Assembly: GCF_007971525.1 (NCBI RefSeq)
Contig: NZ_CP042437.1
Coordinates: 7,502,001 to 7,566,000, forward strand
Direction: 5' to 3'
Length of the DNA stretch: 64,000 nucleotides
Source: Mucilaginibacter ginsenosidivorax
GTDB lineage: Bacteria > Bacteroidota > Bacteroidia > Sphingobacteriales > Sphingobacteriaceae
This document shows, one piece after another, positions 49,383-57,720 of the stretch (positions within the stretch are counted from its first letter, which is position 1; the number at the start of each line of letters is the position of its first letter). Both the position numbers and the translations under genes were made by a program. The notes beneath the pieces were generated by a model that ran no database searches, was not told where the DNA came from, and saw only the letters and a program-made list of their open reading frames with translations.

Positions 49383-52052
49383 TTAATCCTCGTGAATGGC
49401 TGCATCATTTGCCATTTCAATTATTACGGTATCCAGGCGATCAAGTTCTACCATAATATACGATAAAGCGGTAGCATCACCCGGGTCATCTTTAAGCATT
49501 GCCGCAAGTCCTTTTAAATTGGCTACAGGGCTGCGCATAAAATGAGATTGTTTCCATGCCATTGTTTTTATGCGATTTATTTGATCATGAATTCGCTCAT
49601 AAGCAGCTTTCAAGTCGCTTTCGGCATTTTTTCTTTCGGTAATGTCATAAAGCGATATCATCAGCCCTAATATCAGGTCATTGCTGTCTATAATTGGCAA
49701 TAGCCTCACGTGATACCACGTCATATCACCATTGGGCTGCCGGTAATCAATTTCATAATTTACATGATGCCCGGTTAATACCTGGCCGGCAAATTTTTCA
49801 AACTGCGGAAACCGCTCAATGGGAAAATAATCTGGCGGCAAATGAGCTTCCTCCTGCCCTATAGCATATTGCGTTTTTACAAGCCTGGCTGCCATTGTGT
49901 TATATGCCAGTACACGCAGATTTTTATCAAACAGCGCATAAGCAGAATCGGTGGTATTTAAAATTGTTTGCAAGTTGGCTTCCGATTTTCGCAGTAACTC
50001 TTCCGATTTAATTTTTTCGGTAATATCATTTGCTAATGATAGCCGTACCGGCCGACCATTAAATACAATATCCTGGGTAATGATCTGAACATTAATTACA
50101 GATCCATCTTTCTTTTGGTGCTTAAAAATACCCTGATCTCCCGAGTCTGAAGTGTTTTTATTAAAACTATCAACCAATGCGCTCCAATCTTCTTCAATTC
50201 TAATATCCCTGGCATTCATCTGTAAAAACTCATCAATAGTATATCCGTAATGCCTTGATGCGGCCTTATTTGCTGCAATTATCGAAAGATCATCTTTCGA
50301 TATCATCCACATAGGCAATGGGTTGCTGTCAAATAGCAATTTATATTTCAGTTCAGATTGGCGTAGTAGCTCCTCGGCCTCTTTTCGTTCCGTTATGTCT
50401 ATCATCGATCCAATAATGGTGGGCTCGCCATTAATCGTCACCATGTTACCATAAAACTCTACCCAGTTTAATGACCCATCGGCCCGTTGGCCTATTGCCT
50501 CGTAATCAATACTGTCAATCTCTCCTTCTAAGCGTGCGCGGATGTGCTCTATGGCGATGTCCCTGTGTTGCTCGCTAACAACCATTGCTGCAGATGGGGC
50601 ATTAACAAGTTCATCCTGGCTATAACCAAAAACCTGGGCAAAACGTGGGTTTACATAGGTAAATCTGCCTTTTTGAATAATGTAAATGCCCACCATTGAT
50701 TTTTCGGCCAGTGTTCTGAATTTCAGCTCGGCAAGGCGTAGTTCAGTTTCCATTGCTTTACGGGCGGTAATGTCACGTGCTATAACCAAAATACGGTCAT
50801 CTGAGAACTTTTTTACGTTTACTTCTACGTCGAAAACAGTACCGTCTTTCTTCAAAAAGCGGCGTTCTTTAATAGTAGCTTCGGTCAACTCATCCGGGCG
50901 TAATATGATGGGGTCAGCTTTCAGATGCTCGGGCTCAAGCAAATTTATTAAATTGAGCTGCAAAAGCTCTTCGCGCGCATAGCCTGTCATTTTGCACATG
51001 CTGGCATTAACTTCGGTAAAATTATTTTCGAAATTAAGTACATATATAGCATCTGAAGCGTGTTCAATAAGCAGGCGGTACCGGCGTTCACTTTCACCCA
51101 GCTTATCTACAAGCGCCGTTAGTTCAACGGATCGTTCTGCCACCCTTTTTTCAAGCGAACTGTTAATGGAAATAACTTCATTTTCTGCGGCAGAACGTTT
51201 TTCATCGATGCGGTTAAGCCATATTGCAGTAACAGCAACTACGGTAAGGCAAATGCCAAGCATAATGAGTGTTAGCATATATATGCTAACCTCAAGTGTA
51301 ACCAGGTGGTTATACTGCGTTTTAAACCTCAGGAAACCTAAAACAATAAATATCAGCTCCAATGGTAAAAATAACTTACGTGCCATTTGATTACCCACCC
51401 TGTTACCGGTAAACAAATTAGTAAGGCCATATTGAGGATGTAAAAGCGAAGCGGCTATCGAAATTCCAAAAAACAATAACGCCGTAGGCACCGGCATAGA
51501 GCTTACATAGCTGAAGTTATAAAAGAGAGATAAACCGTATAAATAACCGATAATAGCAACTGTTGAAATAAGGGTAACAGCATGCAACATATATTGCCCC
51601 ATTAGTTGCATTTTCCTTCGCTTAGTTACTATAAGCAAAAAGGCAAAACCCAACAATAAAGTACAAATGGAGGAATTTATAGTTGTGTAGCTATTATAGG
51701 TGTAGTTGGCACCGGTTATGATATCGTTACCCTTAACAAATAATTTATCGGTAGCGATATGAAACTGCAACAGATATTGCAGCAGCCCAAACAACCCAAT
51801 TAATGCAACGATTAATGATAGCGCAATAACAACAGGGCTGACATGTTTTTTTGGCGGTTGTTGTAATAATAAAGTAGCTAAGCCCAGGAAACTAAGGCAA
51901 AGTGCAGTGCTGAATTTTACTGCTACATATTGAGGAACAAGTGTTTTAAGTGCATCAATATTCAAAAGCCATCCGCATACAACCAATACACCTGCCAATA
52001 TGGTGAACAAGCTTACAAGGGTTATAAATCTGCTTTTTTGAGGATGGTACAT
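49383..52052 (-). CDS. Membrane-bound multi-PAS signalling protein without a kinase ATPase domain
   Basis: An 889-residue protein. About eight transmembrane segments fill residues 10-285 (a MASE-like sensor). A short coiled coil (about 285-320) and four PAS/PAC modules (about 325-440, 445-565, 570-690, 695-815) follow, each ending in DITERK-type sequence. The C-terminus (WKQSHFMRSPVANLKGLAAM) looks like a histidine-kinase dimerisation helix with an H-box, but the protein stops 40 residues later with no N, G1 or G2 boxes. It may dimerise with or be phosphorylated by another kinase, or act as a decoy. Confidence 0.85.
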   Translation of the reverse strand: MYHPQKSRFITLVSLFTILAGVLVVCGWLLNIDALKTLVPQYVAVKFSTALCLSFLGLATLLLQQPPKKHVSPVVIALSLIVALIGLFGLLQYLLQFHIATDKLFVKGNDIITGANYTYNSYTTINSSICTLLLGFAFLLIVTKRRKMQLMGQYMLHAVTLISTVAIIGYLYGLSLFYNFSYVSSMPVPTALLFFGISIAASLLHPQYGLTNLFTGNRVGNQMARKLFLPLELIFIVLGFLRFKTQYNHLVTLEVSIYMLTLIMLGICLTVVAVTAIWLNRIDEKRSAAENEVISINSSLEKRVAERSVELTALVDKLGESERRYRLLIEHASDAIYVLNFENNFTEVNASMCKMTGYAREELLQLNLINLLEPEHLKADPIILRPDELTEATIKERRFLKKDGTVFDVEVNVKKFSDDRILVIARDITARKAMETELRLAELKFRTLAEKSMVGIYIIQKGRFTYVNPRFAQVFGYSQDELVNAPSAAMVVSEQHRDIAIEHIRARLEGEIDSIDYEAIGQRADGSLNWVEFYGNMVTINGEPTIIGSMIDITERKEAEELLRQSELKYKLLFDSNPLPMWMISKDDLSIIAANKAASRHYGYTIDEFLQMNARDIRIEEDWSALVDSFNKNTSDSGDQGIFKHQKKDGSVINVQIITQDIVFNGRPVRLSLANDITEKIKSEELLRKSEANLQTILNTTDSAYALFDKNLRVLAYNTMAARLVKTQYAIGQEEAHLPPDYFPIERFPQFEKFAGQVLTGHHVNYEIDYRQPNGDMTWYHVRLLPIIDSNDLILGLMISLYDITERKNAESDLKAAYERIHDQINRIKTMAWKQSHFMRSPVANLKGLAAMLKDDPGDATALSYIMVELDRLDTVIIEMANDAAIHED

Positions 52053-52259
52053 TTAAAATAAAATATTCCTGCAAGCTATATAATTTACCAAAATATTTCG
52101 CTTTTATCAGGATACGGTTTGGGTTGTAAATTTATCGTGATAAAGTTATGATAAAATGAGTCTAAAGCTAATTTTATTGGGCGATGGGTTCAATTGGTAA
52201 CAACCATCTTGATTAATAGACAAAAAAAACTCAACGTTATTGGTTAGACCGCCAGCAAT

Positions 52260-53036
52260 TTATTTTTTTGGGTTAGAAAAAGAATGAAGTGCTTGCTGGG
52301 TAAAATCAGACAATACCAATTCGCCGCTAATAGCCGCCCTATCAGCTAATAGCGAATCCCAATCGTTGGTTCCTTCCCACAATAGCTTTTTTAGGGCAGC
52401 TAAGGCCACGGGATTATATGACACAAGTTTGTTCACCAATTCATCAACGGCAAAATCGAGAGCGGCTATATCCTCATAAACTTCGTTGTACAAGCCTTTT
52501 TCTTTTGCCCATTGCGCGGTTTGGAATTCAGTTGCCCGGAGAGTTAACTGCGAAAATGCGGCCAAGCCAACTTTGCGCACCACAGCCGGCGAAATTACAA
52601 ACGGCCCTATCCCGATGGCAAGCTCACTTAGCTTTATTGCAGCAAATTGAGTAGCCAGGCAATAATCGGCAGCGGCGGCAAGGCCTACCCCGCCCCCAAC
52701 GGCCTTCCCCTGCACACGGCAAATAACTATTTTGGTAGATTTACGGCACGCATTTATCACATCGGCAAAGCCCGTAAAAAATTTGCGACCTTGTTCCTTA
52801 TCCTTTATCTGCATCAGTTCATCAAAGCTGGCACCGGCACAAAATGTACGATCGCCCCCGCTTTTTAATACAATAATTTTCACAGCGTCATCGGCAACTG
52901 CGTCCTGAATGCTCTTGGTAAGTTTTTGCAGCAAATGAGACGGAAGGGAATTTTGGGACGGGTGATAGAAACTAATGGTAGCCGTACCATTGGTACTTGT
53001 TATGCTTGATACATTTCCGTTATCGATGGCCGACAT
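52260..53036 (-). CDS. Enoyl-CoA hydratase/isomerase family protein
   Basis: A 258-residue crotonase-fold enzyme. The oxyanion-hole motif is AGASFDELMQI (about residues 67-77) and GKAVGGGVGLAAAADYCLAT (about 109-128); the second catalytic region is LAIGIGPFVISPAVVRKVG. Acts on an acyl-CoA; whether hydratase or isomerase is not clear because the second catalytic Glu is not obvious. Single gene. Confidence 0.87.
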   Translation of the reverse strand: MSAIDNGNVSSITSTNGTATISFYHPSQNSLPSHLLQKLTKSIQDAVADDAVKIIVLKSGGDRTFCAGASFDELMQIKDKEQGRKFFTGFADVINACRKSTKIVICRVQGKAVGGGVGLAAAADYCLATQFAAIKLSELAIGIGPFVISPAVVRKVGLAAFSQLTLRATEFQTAQWAKEKGLYNEVYEDIAALDFAVDELVNKLVSYNPVALAALKKLLWEGTNDWDSLLADRAAISGELVLSDFTQQALHSFSNPKK

Positions 53037-53338
53037 GTTTATAGGTATATAAATTGTGATTTGTTAACCAAATCAACACACCTCCAATATCAGAAGTATT
53101 TTATTTAACTGCAATTTTAGCCTAAAATAATTTGAAGGCCAAACCTGATGCTATAATTGGCTACACAAACGCATCTAATTGGGTTAACATAACTTAACAC
53201 ATTTCAGAGGTTTTTTTTATAAAAATTTAATAATCAATATTTTATATTTAAAACATGGTTAACATTAAACTGATATATTGTTTGATGCTTATGTCTGCCC
53301 CGACGCTATAAGGCCCTTACATTAGCTATTAGATATGT
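53037..53338. other. Intergenic stretch with no recognised gene
   Basis: AT-rich, with two GTTAACAT words (near 53181 and 53259) and a run of eight T near 53212-53219. I see no ORF and no clear hairpin. It probably contains the leftward promoter of the enoyl-CoA hydratase gene and the 3' end of the kai operon. Confidence 0.4.
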
Positions 53339-55006
53339 TTACCCTACTATAATTGGCAATTCAAAATAAAAGGTTGCACCTTTGCCCAATTCGCTCTCTA
53401 CCCCTATTTTGCCATTATGATTATTTATAATCTCGGTACTAATATAAAGCCCCATGCCGAGACCGCTGGCCATGAATTTTTGGTCTTCAACCCGGTAAAA
53501 GCGTTCAAAAATACGCTCAATCTGCCCGGCAGATAACCCGATTCCAAAATCGGTGACGGATAGGCGCACGATGCTGTCATTAGCTTCGGTTTTGATAATT
53601 ATCTTTTTGTTTAGCTGCGAGTATTTCACAGCATTGTTTATAAAATTCATAACCACCTGTTCCAATCTTTCAGCATTACCTGTAATTTTAAAAGGGGCAG
53701 TCGCCTGGTTTTCAAACTCATGCTGGGGATACATGTGCTGGGCGTTCTCCAGAGATGTTGCAACCAAATCGCGCAGGTGAACTTCTTCTATAGCGTATTC
53801 AAGCCTTCCCGCGTGTATTTTGCTTACATCGAGTAAATCATTTACCAGGCGCTGTAATTTATTCACAGCAATCCCGGCTTTTTCAATATATTGTTTAACA
53901 ACCGGCGGCACGTGTTCCTTGTTATAGCCACTGATGAGCTGAATGTAGCCTTTTAAGCTGGTTAGCGGTGTTTTAAGTTCATGGCTGGCCACGCCTATAA
54001 ATTCATCTTTGCGCTCCATTTCCTGTTTCTGATCTTCAATATCAGTAGCAGTGCCTACCCAAAAAACAATTTCGCCGTTATCACCCTTCAATGGCATAGC
54101 CCTGTTTAAATGCCAGCGGTATTTTCCGTCCCAGCGCAGATAACGGTTTTCTACTTCAAAAACAGCTCCCGTTTTCAATGAGTGCACATATTTATCTATA
54201 GTTACCGCCAGATCATCCGGATGGACTACGCGTTGCCAACCCCAACCTGCGGTCTCGGTAAATCGTAAACCTGTGTAATTATACCATTGCTGGTTAAAAA
54301 AATCAATTTCGCCGTCGGGCAGGTTTGTCCAGCTCATCTGCGGAATATTATCGCTTAGCAGTTTAAAATGCTCCCTGCTTATCAGCAGGTCTTTGGTACG
54401 CTCTTTTACTGTATCCTCAAGTTCGTTATTCAGTTTTTTGGTTTCTGCCTGTGCCGCAACAAGCTGATCATTTTTTACTTTGAGTTCCCATTCGGCTTCT
54501 TTTTGCGTCGTTAAATCGGTGAGAATCAAACTAAGTGACAGCCCTTCGTCGAGACTGAGCGTTGTACATGACAGTAAACAAGGGGTTAAATGGCCATTTT
54601 TATCTACTAACAATATCTCCCCTTTGCAATCTTCTTCCCAGCCATTATTAATCATGTAATTAAACCTTTCTGCAGAAATTTCGGGAATAAAAGTTTCAAA
54701 CCTTAATCCAATTACCCGCTCTAAAGGCATATTCATCATCGTTGCAAAACGCGAATTGCTGTAAAGGATTATACCTTCCGTGTTCAGGGTGACGGCCCCC
54801 TCGTTCATTTTTTCGATAAAAACACGGTACGTCTGGTCGGCCGTTTTAAGCGTATATAATTGATGACCGGTATCATCTTTAACAATAAGTGCGTCAACCT
54901 GTCCATTCCGTATAGCATCAATAGTATCATTGGCTTCATCCAACTGAAACTGAAGCTCCCGAAAGCCTTTTAATAACTCGTCGTATGTTAATTTAGCAGG
55001 ATTCAT
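53339..55006 (-). CDS. PAS domain sensor histidine kinase of the kai operon
   Basis: A 555-residue soluble kinase, starting at the ATG one base after the kaiB stop (the frame extends back into kaiB). An N-terminal coiled coil (about 5-50) is followed by a PAS domain (about 65-185), a second coiled coil, a PAS with PAC (about 215-325), HisKA with the H-box GVASHELKTPLTSLKGYI (about 335), and HATPase with FINNAVKYS, DFGIGLS and GLGMGLYIS. No receiver domain. Its position suggests that it reads the KaiBC state, as SasA does in cyanobacteria, but it lacks the KaiB-like SasA sensor. Confidence 0.92.
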   Translation of the reverse strand: MNPAKLTYDELLKGFRELQFQLDEANDTIDAIRNGQVDALIVKDDTGHQLYTLKTADQTYRVFIEKMNEGAVTLNTEGIILYSNSRFATMMNMPLERVIGLRFETFIPEISAERFNYMINNGWEEDCKGEILLVDKNGHLTPCLLSCTTLSLDEGLSLSLILTDLTTQKEAEWELKVKNDQLVAAQAETKKLNNELEDTVKERTKDLLISREHFKLLSDNIPQMSWTNLPDGEIDFFNQQWYNYTGLRFTETAGWGWQRVVHPDDLAVTIDKYVHSLKTGAVFEVENRYLRWDGKYRWHLNRAMPLKGDNGEIVFWVGTATDIEDQKQEMERKDEFIGVASHELKTPLTSLKGYIQLISGYNKEHVPPVVKQYIEKAGIAVNKLQRLVNDLLDVSKIHAGRLEYAIEEVHLRDLVATSLENAQHMYPQHEFENQATAPFKITGNAERLEQVVMNFINNAVKYSQLNKKIIIKTEANDSIVRLSVTDFGIGLSAGQIERIFERFYRVEDQKFMASGLGMGLYISTEIINNHNGKIGVESELGKGATFYFELPIIVG

Positions 55007-55007
55007 A

Positions 55008-55340
55008 TTAATAATCAGTATATAAACCAAGGCCACGAAGTACCCTGGCGACATTACTCATATCGCCTATTAACCTGCGCTCGGTACCCGGCGCCTTTTT
55101 AATTAGCAGCGGCAGGGCAATAATCTGTTCACTTTCGGCAATTAACGGTTGTTGGTAAACATCTATAATCTCCAATTCATATTTGCCGGTCAAATACTGT
55201 TCGCAAATACCCTTTAAATTGGATATAGCGCGCGTTGAATTTGGCGAGGCTCCGGCTACAAACAAGCGTAACTGAAAAACACTCCCATCATCAAGGTTTA
55301 AATTCCGGGCCAAAGGTGGCAGTTGATCTTGTTCAGACAT
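55008..55340 (-). CDS. kaiB: KaiB-like protein, second copy
   Basis: A 110-residue KaiB-family protein with an N-terminal extension of about 20 residues. FQLRLFVAGASPNSTRAISNL, YELEIIDVYQQPLIAESEQI and ALPLLIKKAPGTERRLIGDM carry the KaiB pattern: two beta strands, a helix, and the proline-rich fold-switch half. In cyanobacteria KaiB binds the CI ring of KaiC. It lies third in the operon, ten bases after the first kaiB. Confidence 0.9.
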   Translation of the reverse strand: MSEQDQLPPLARNLNLDDGSVFQLRLFVAGASPNSTRAISNLKGICEQYLTGKYELEIIDVYQQPLIAESEQIIALPLLIKKAPGTERRLIGDMSNVARVLRGLGLYTDY

Positions 55341-55350
55341 TATATTTTTT

Positions 55351-55638
55351 TTAGCGTGGCCTGATATTTAAACCTACCAGCACTTTTTCTTCGTTGGATA
55401 AATCGCCAATTATTTTCCTGATAGGCTCAGGCACCTTTCTTACCAGGGTGGGTATTGCAAATATTTGGTCGCCCTCTGCAAGTTGGGGTTGTACCAACAA
55501 ATCTATTACCTCAATGGTATACTGGTCTTTTAAATATTCTTCGCAATATTTTTTAAGGTTGGCAAGTGCTGCTACAGATTTGGCTGTTTTACCGGCAACG
55601 TACAACCTCAATTCATATTTTACTGTTTCGTCTTCCAT
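55351..55638 (-). CDS. kaiB: KaiB-like protein, first copy
   Basis: A 95-residue KaiB-family protein: YELRLYVAGKTAKSVAALAN, YTIEVIDLLVQPQLAEGDQI and IPTLVRKVPEPIRKIIGDLS. It is closer in length to cyanobacterial KaiB (about 100) than the second copy. The two copies share roughly a third to a half of residues by eye, so they are old paralogues rather than a recent duplication. Five bases separate it from kaiC. Confidence 0.92.
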   Translation of the reverse strand: MEDETVKYELRLYVAGKTAKSVAALANLKKYCEEYLKDQYTIEVIDLLVQPQLAEGDQIFAIPTLVRKVPEPIRKIIGDLSNEEKVLVGLNIRPR

Positions 55639-55643
55639 TGCAT

Positions 55644-57377
55644 TTAACTTTTATTTTTATCAGCACCAGTAGTACCCCTGCGCATCCTCGTAATCTCTTC
55701 CCGGTTTTTCTCTATTATCTGCTGCTTTAATTCTTCCTCCAAATAAATTTTATTCAGCTCATCTTCAACCGATTCAAATTCGGCCTTTAAGCTGTTTATT
55801 TTTGATTCCAGCATCATTCGTTTACGCATAATCTCTTTGTCTTTACGCGATACGGCGAAATCTCTTAGCGCAAGCCCGGTTTTTTCTTTTAGTTTCTCGG
55901 CTTCACGCGCCGATCCGGTAAGTACGCCTTCAGGCCCAAGGTATACATCAACCAGGTCCAGCCCGTTATCGGTAATAACAAATTCACGCACCTGGTTACT
56001 ATGTTTCATTCCACGAGATTTCATGATATACATTCCCCTGTTCCGTTCACCGTTGTACTCAATATCGCGCACCAACAGCCAGGCATCAACAAGCGAGGAT
56101 ACACCTTCGTCGGTTTGGTCGCTTATAATTGTATTAAGGGTTAGCGCCGTAAACATTACCGTAATTTGTTCCTCCTGCAAAAAATCTATCAGCCTTATCA
56201 GCATCGATTTCACTTCGCTTACCGAGCCAACGGTGATAAGGTTGGTTATTGGATCGAGAATAACGGCAGCGGGTTTAAATCTTTTAATGAGTTTATAAAT
56301 AGCTACCAGATGCATTTCAAGGCCATATAAGGTGGGTCTTGATGCATAAAATTGCAGCAGGTTATTGTCAACGTGTTTTTGCATATCCACATTGATAGAT
56401 TTCATATTCCTGATAATTTGTTTTGGCGACTCCTCGAAAGCAAAATACAGGCATCTTTTGCCACCATTACACGTTTCATTGGCAAAGTATGCCGCTATGC
56501 TGGTTTTGCCGGTACCAGCTGTGCCCGATACCAAAATACTGCTACCTTTAAAAAAACCATGCCCGCCAAGCATACTATCAAGTGCCGGAATACCAGAAGA
56601 TACTCTTTGCGACGATACGTCTTTTCCCAGTTTTAAAGACGTAACCGGCAATACCGAAATTCCATCCTCGTCAATTAAAAAAGGATATTCGTTAGTTCCA
56701 TGTTGCGAGCCGCGGTATTTAATTACCCTTAATCTGCGGGTAGAAATTTGATTGATAACGCGATGGTCAAGCAGGATAACGCAGTCAGAAACATACTCTT
56801 CCAGGCCCTGCCGGGTTAAAGATGGTCCTTCACCTTTTTCGCCGGTTATTATGGCTGTAACACCTTTACTTTTTAAAAAGTTAAATAGCCGGCGCAGTTC
56901 TGCACGAAGTATAGTTTGATCTGTTAAGCCCGAAAATAAATTCTCAAGTGTATCTAACACTACCCTTTTTGCACCAATTGAATCAATAGAATAGCCCAGC
57001 CTTATAAACAGCCCTTCCAGGTCATATTCGCCGGTTTCTTCAATCTCGCTACGGTCAATATGAACATGATCAATTTTTACCATATTATCAGTTTGCAGCT
57101 TATTCAGATCAAAACCTAACGAAGCTACATTCATAGCCAATTCCTCGGCCTTTTCCTCAAACGCCATAAAAATTCCAGGTTCATTAAACTCTGTTGCACC
57201 GCGAACGATAAACTCAAGCGACATTAGCGTTTTACCGCAGCCCGCTTCGCCGCATATTAGCGTTGGTCTGCCCTGGGGTAGCCCGCCACCGGTTATTTCA
57301 TCTAAACCTGTTATACCCGTTTGACTTTTAGGTAACGAGGGGAAATTTGGCTTTTCTTCTTTTTTTACTTTACTCAT
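55644..57377 (-). CDS. kaiC: KaiC-like double-domain ATPase
   Basis: A 577-residue protein with two RecA-like domains. CI has Walker A GEAGCGKT (43-50) and the Glu pair in FMAFEEKAEE; CII has GTAGTGKT (285-292) and FAFEESPKQ. The segment DEGVSSLVDAWLLVRDIE aligns with the cyanobacterial phosphosite region; residues S427-S428 match the Ser431-Thr432 dyad, so an SS-type phosphorylation site is predicted. A coiled coil (about 505-567) replaces the cyanobacterial A-loop tail. First gene of the kaiC-kaiB-kaiB-kinase operon. No kaiA is present. Confidence 0.94.
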   Translation of the reverse strand: MSKVKKEEKPNFPSLPKSQTGITGLDEITGGGLPQGRPTLICGEAGCGKTLMSLEFIVRGATEFNEPGIFMAFEEKAEELAMNVASLGFDLNKLQTDNMVKIDHVHIDRSEIEETGEYDLEGLFIRLGYSIDSIGAKRVVLDTLENLFSGLTDQTILRAELRRLFNFLKSKGVTAIITGEKGEGPSLTRQGLEEYVSDCVILLDHRVINQISTRRLRVIKYRGSQHGTNEYPFLIDEDGISVLPVTSLKLGKDVSSQRVSSGIPALDSMLGGHGFFKGSSILVSGTAGTGKTSIAAYFANETCNGGKRCLYFAFEESPKQIIRNMKSINVDMQKHVDNNLLQFYASRPTLYGLEMHLVAIYKLIKRFKPAAVILDPITNLITVGSVSEVKSMLIRLIDFLQEEQITVMFTALTLNTIISDQTDEGVSSLVDAWLLVRDIEYNGERNRGMYIMKSRGMKHSNQVREFVITDNGLDLVDVYLGPEGVLTGSAREAEKLKEKTGLALRDFAVSRKDKEIMRKRMMLESKINSLKAEFESVEDELNKIYLEEELKQQIIEKNREEITRMRRGTTGADKNKS

Positions 57378-57720
57378 TGTGAATAACGTTTTACTTTATA
57401 CGTGCTATCAACGTATCTGCAATTTAATTGGTTAATAATGCAATACAGAGCCAATTTGTTTTATTGACAGAAATTTATTTGTTAGATTGTAGTTACTTTT
57501 TACGCGGTGAATATGGTATTATAGTGGCTTAGCTATAACCATTTATAGCAATAGTACGATAAGTAATCTTTTGATAAAACAAGATTCACGCTACTGAAAA
57601 TAACTAACTTACAGATGTTATTCGGCAATATGTTTTCGCAATCCAATAAAACATAAGGCTGCGTATTTAGTTTATCACCATGTAAATTAAAGGACTATAT
57701 TTATACACTTTTCCAGGTAA
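57378..57720. other. Divergent intergenic region between kaiC and a PAS kinase
   Basis: 343 bases, AT-rich, holding the promoters of the leftward kai operon and the rightward histidine kinase. I see no exact TAnnTTTG box close to either start and no obvious palindromic operator. Confidence 0.4.
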
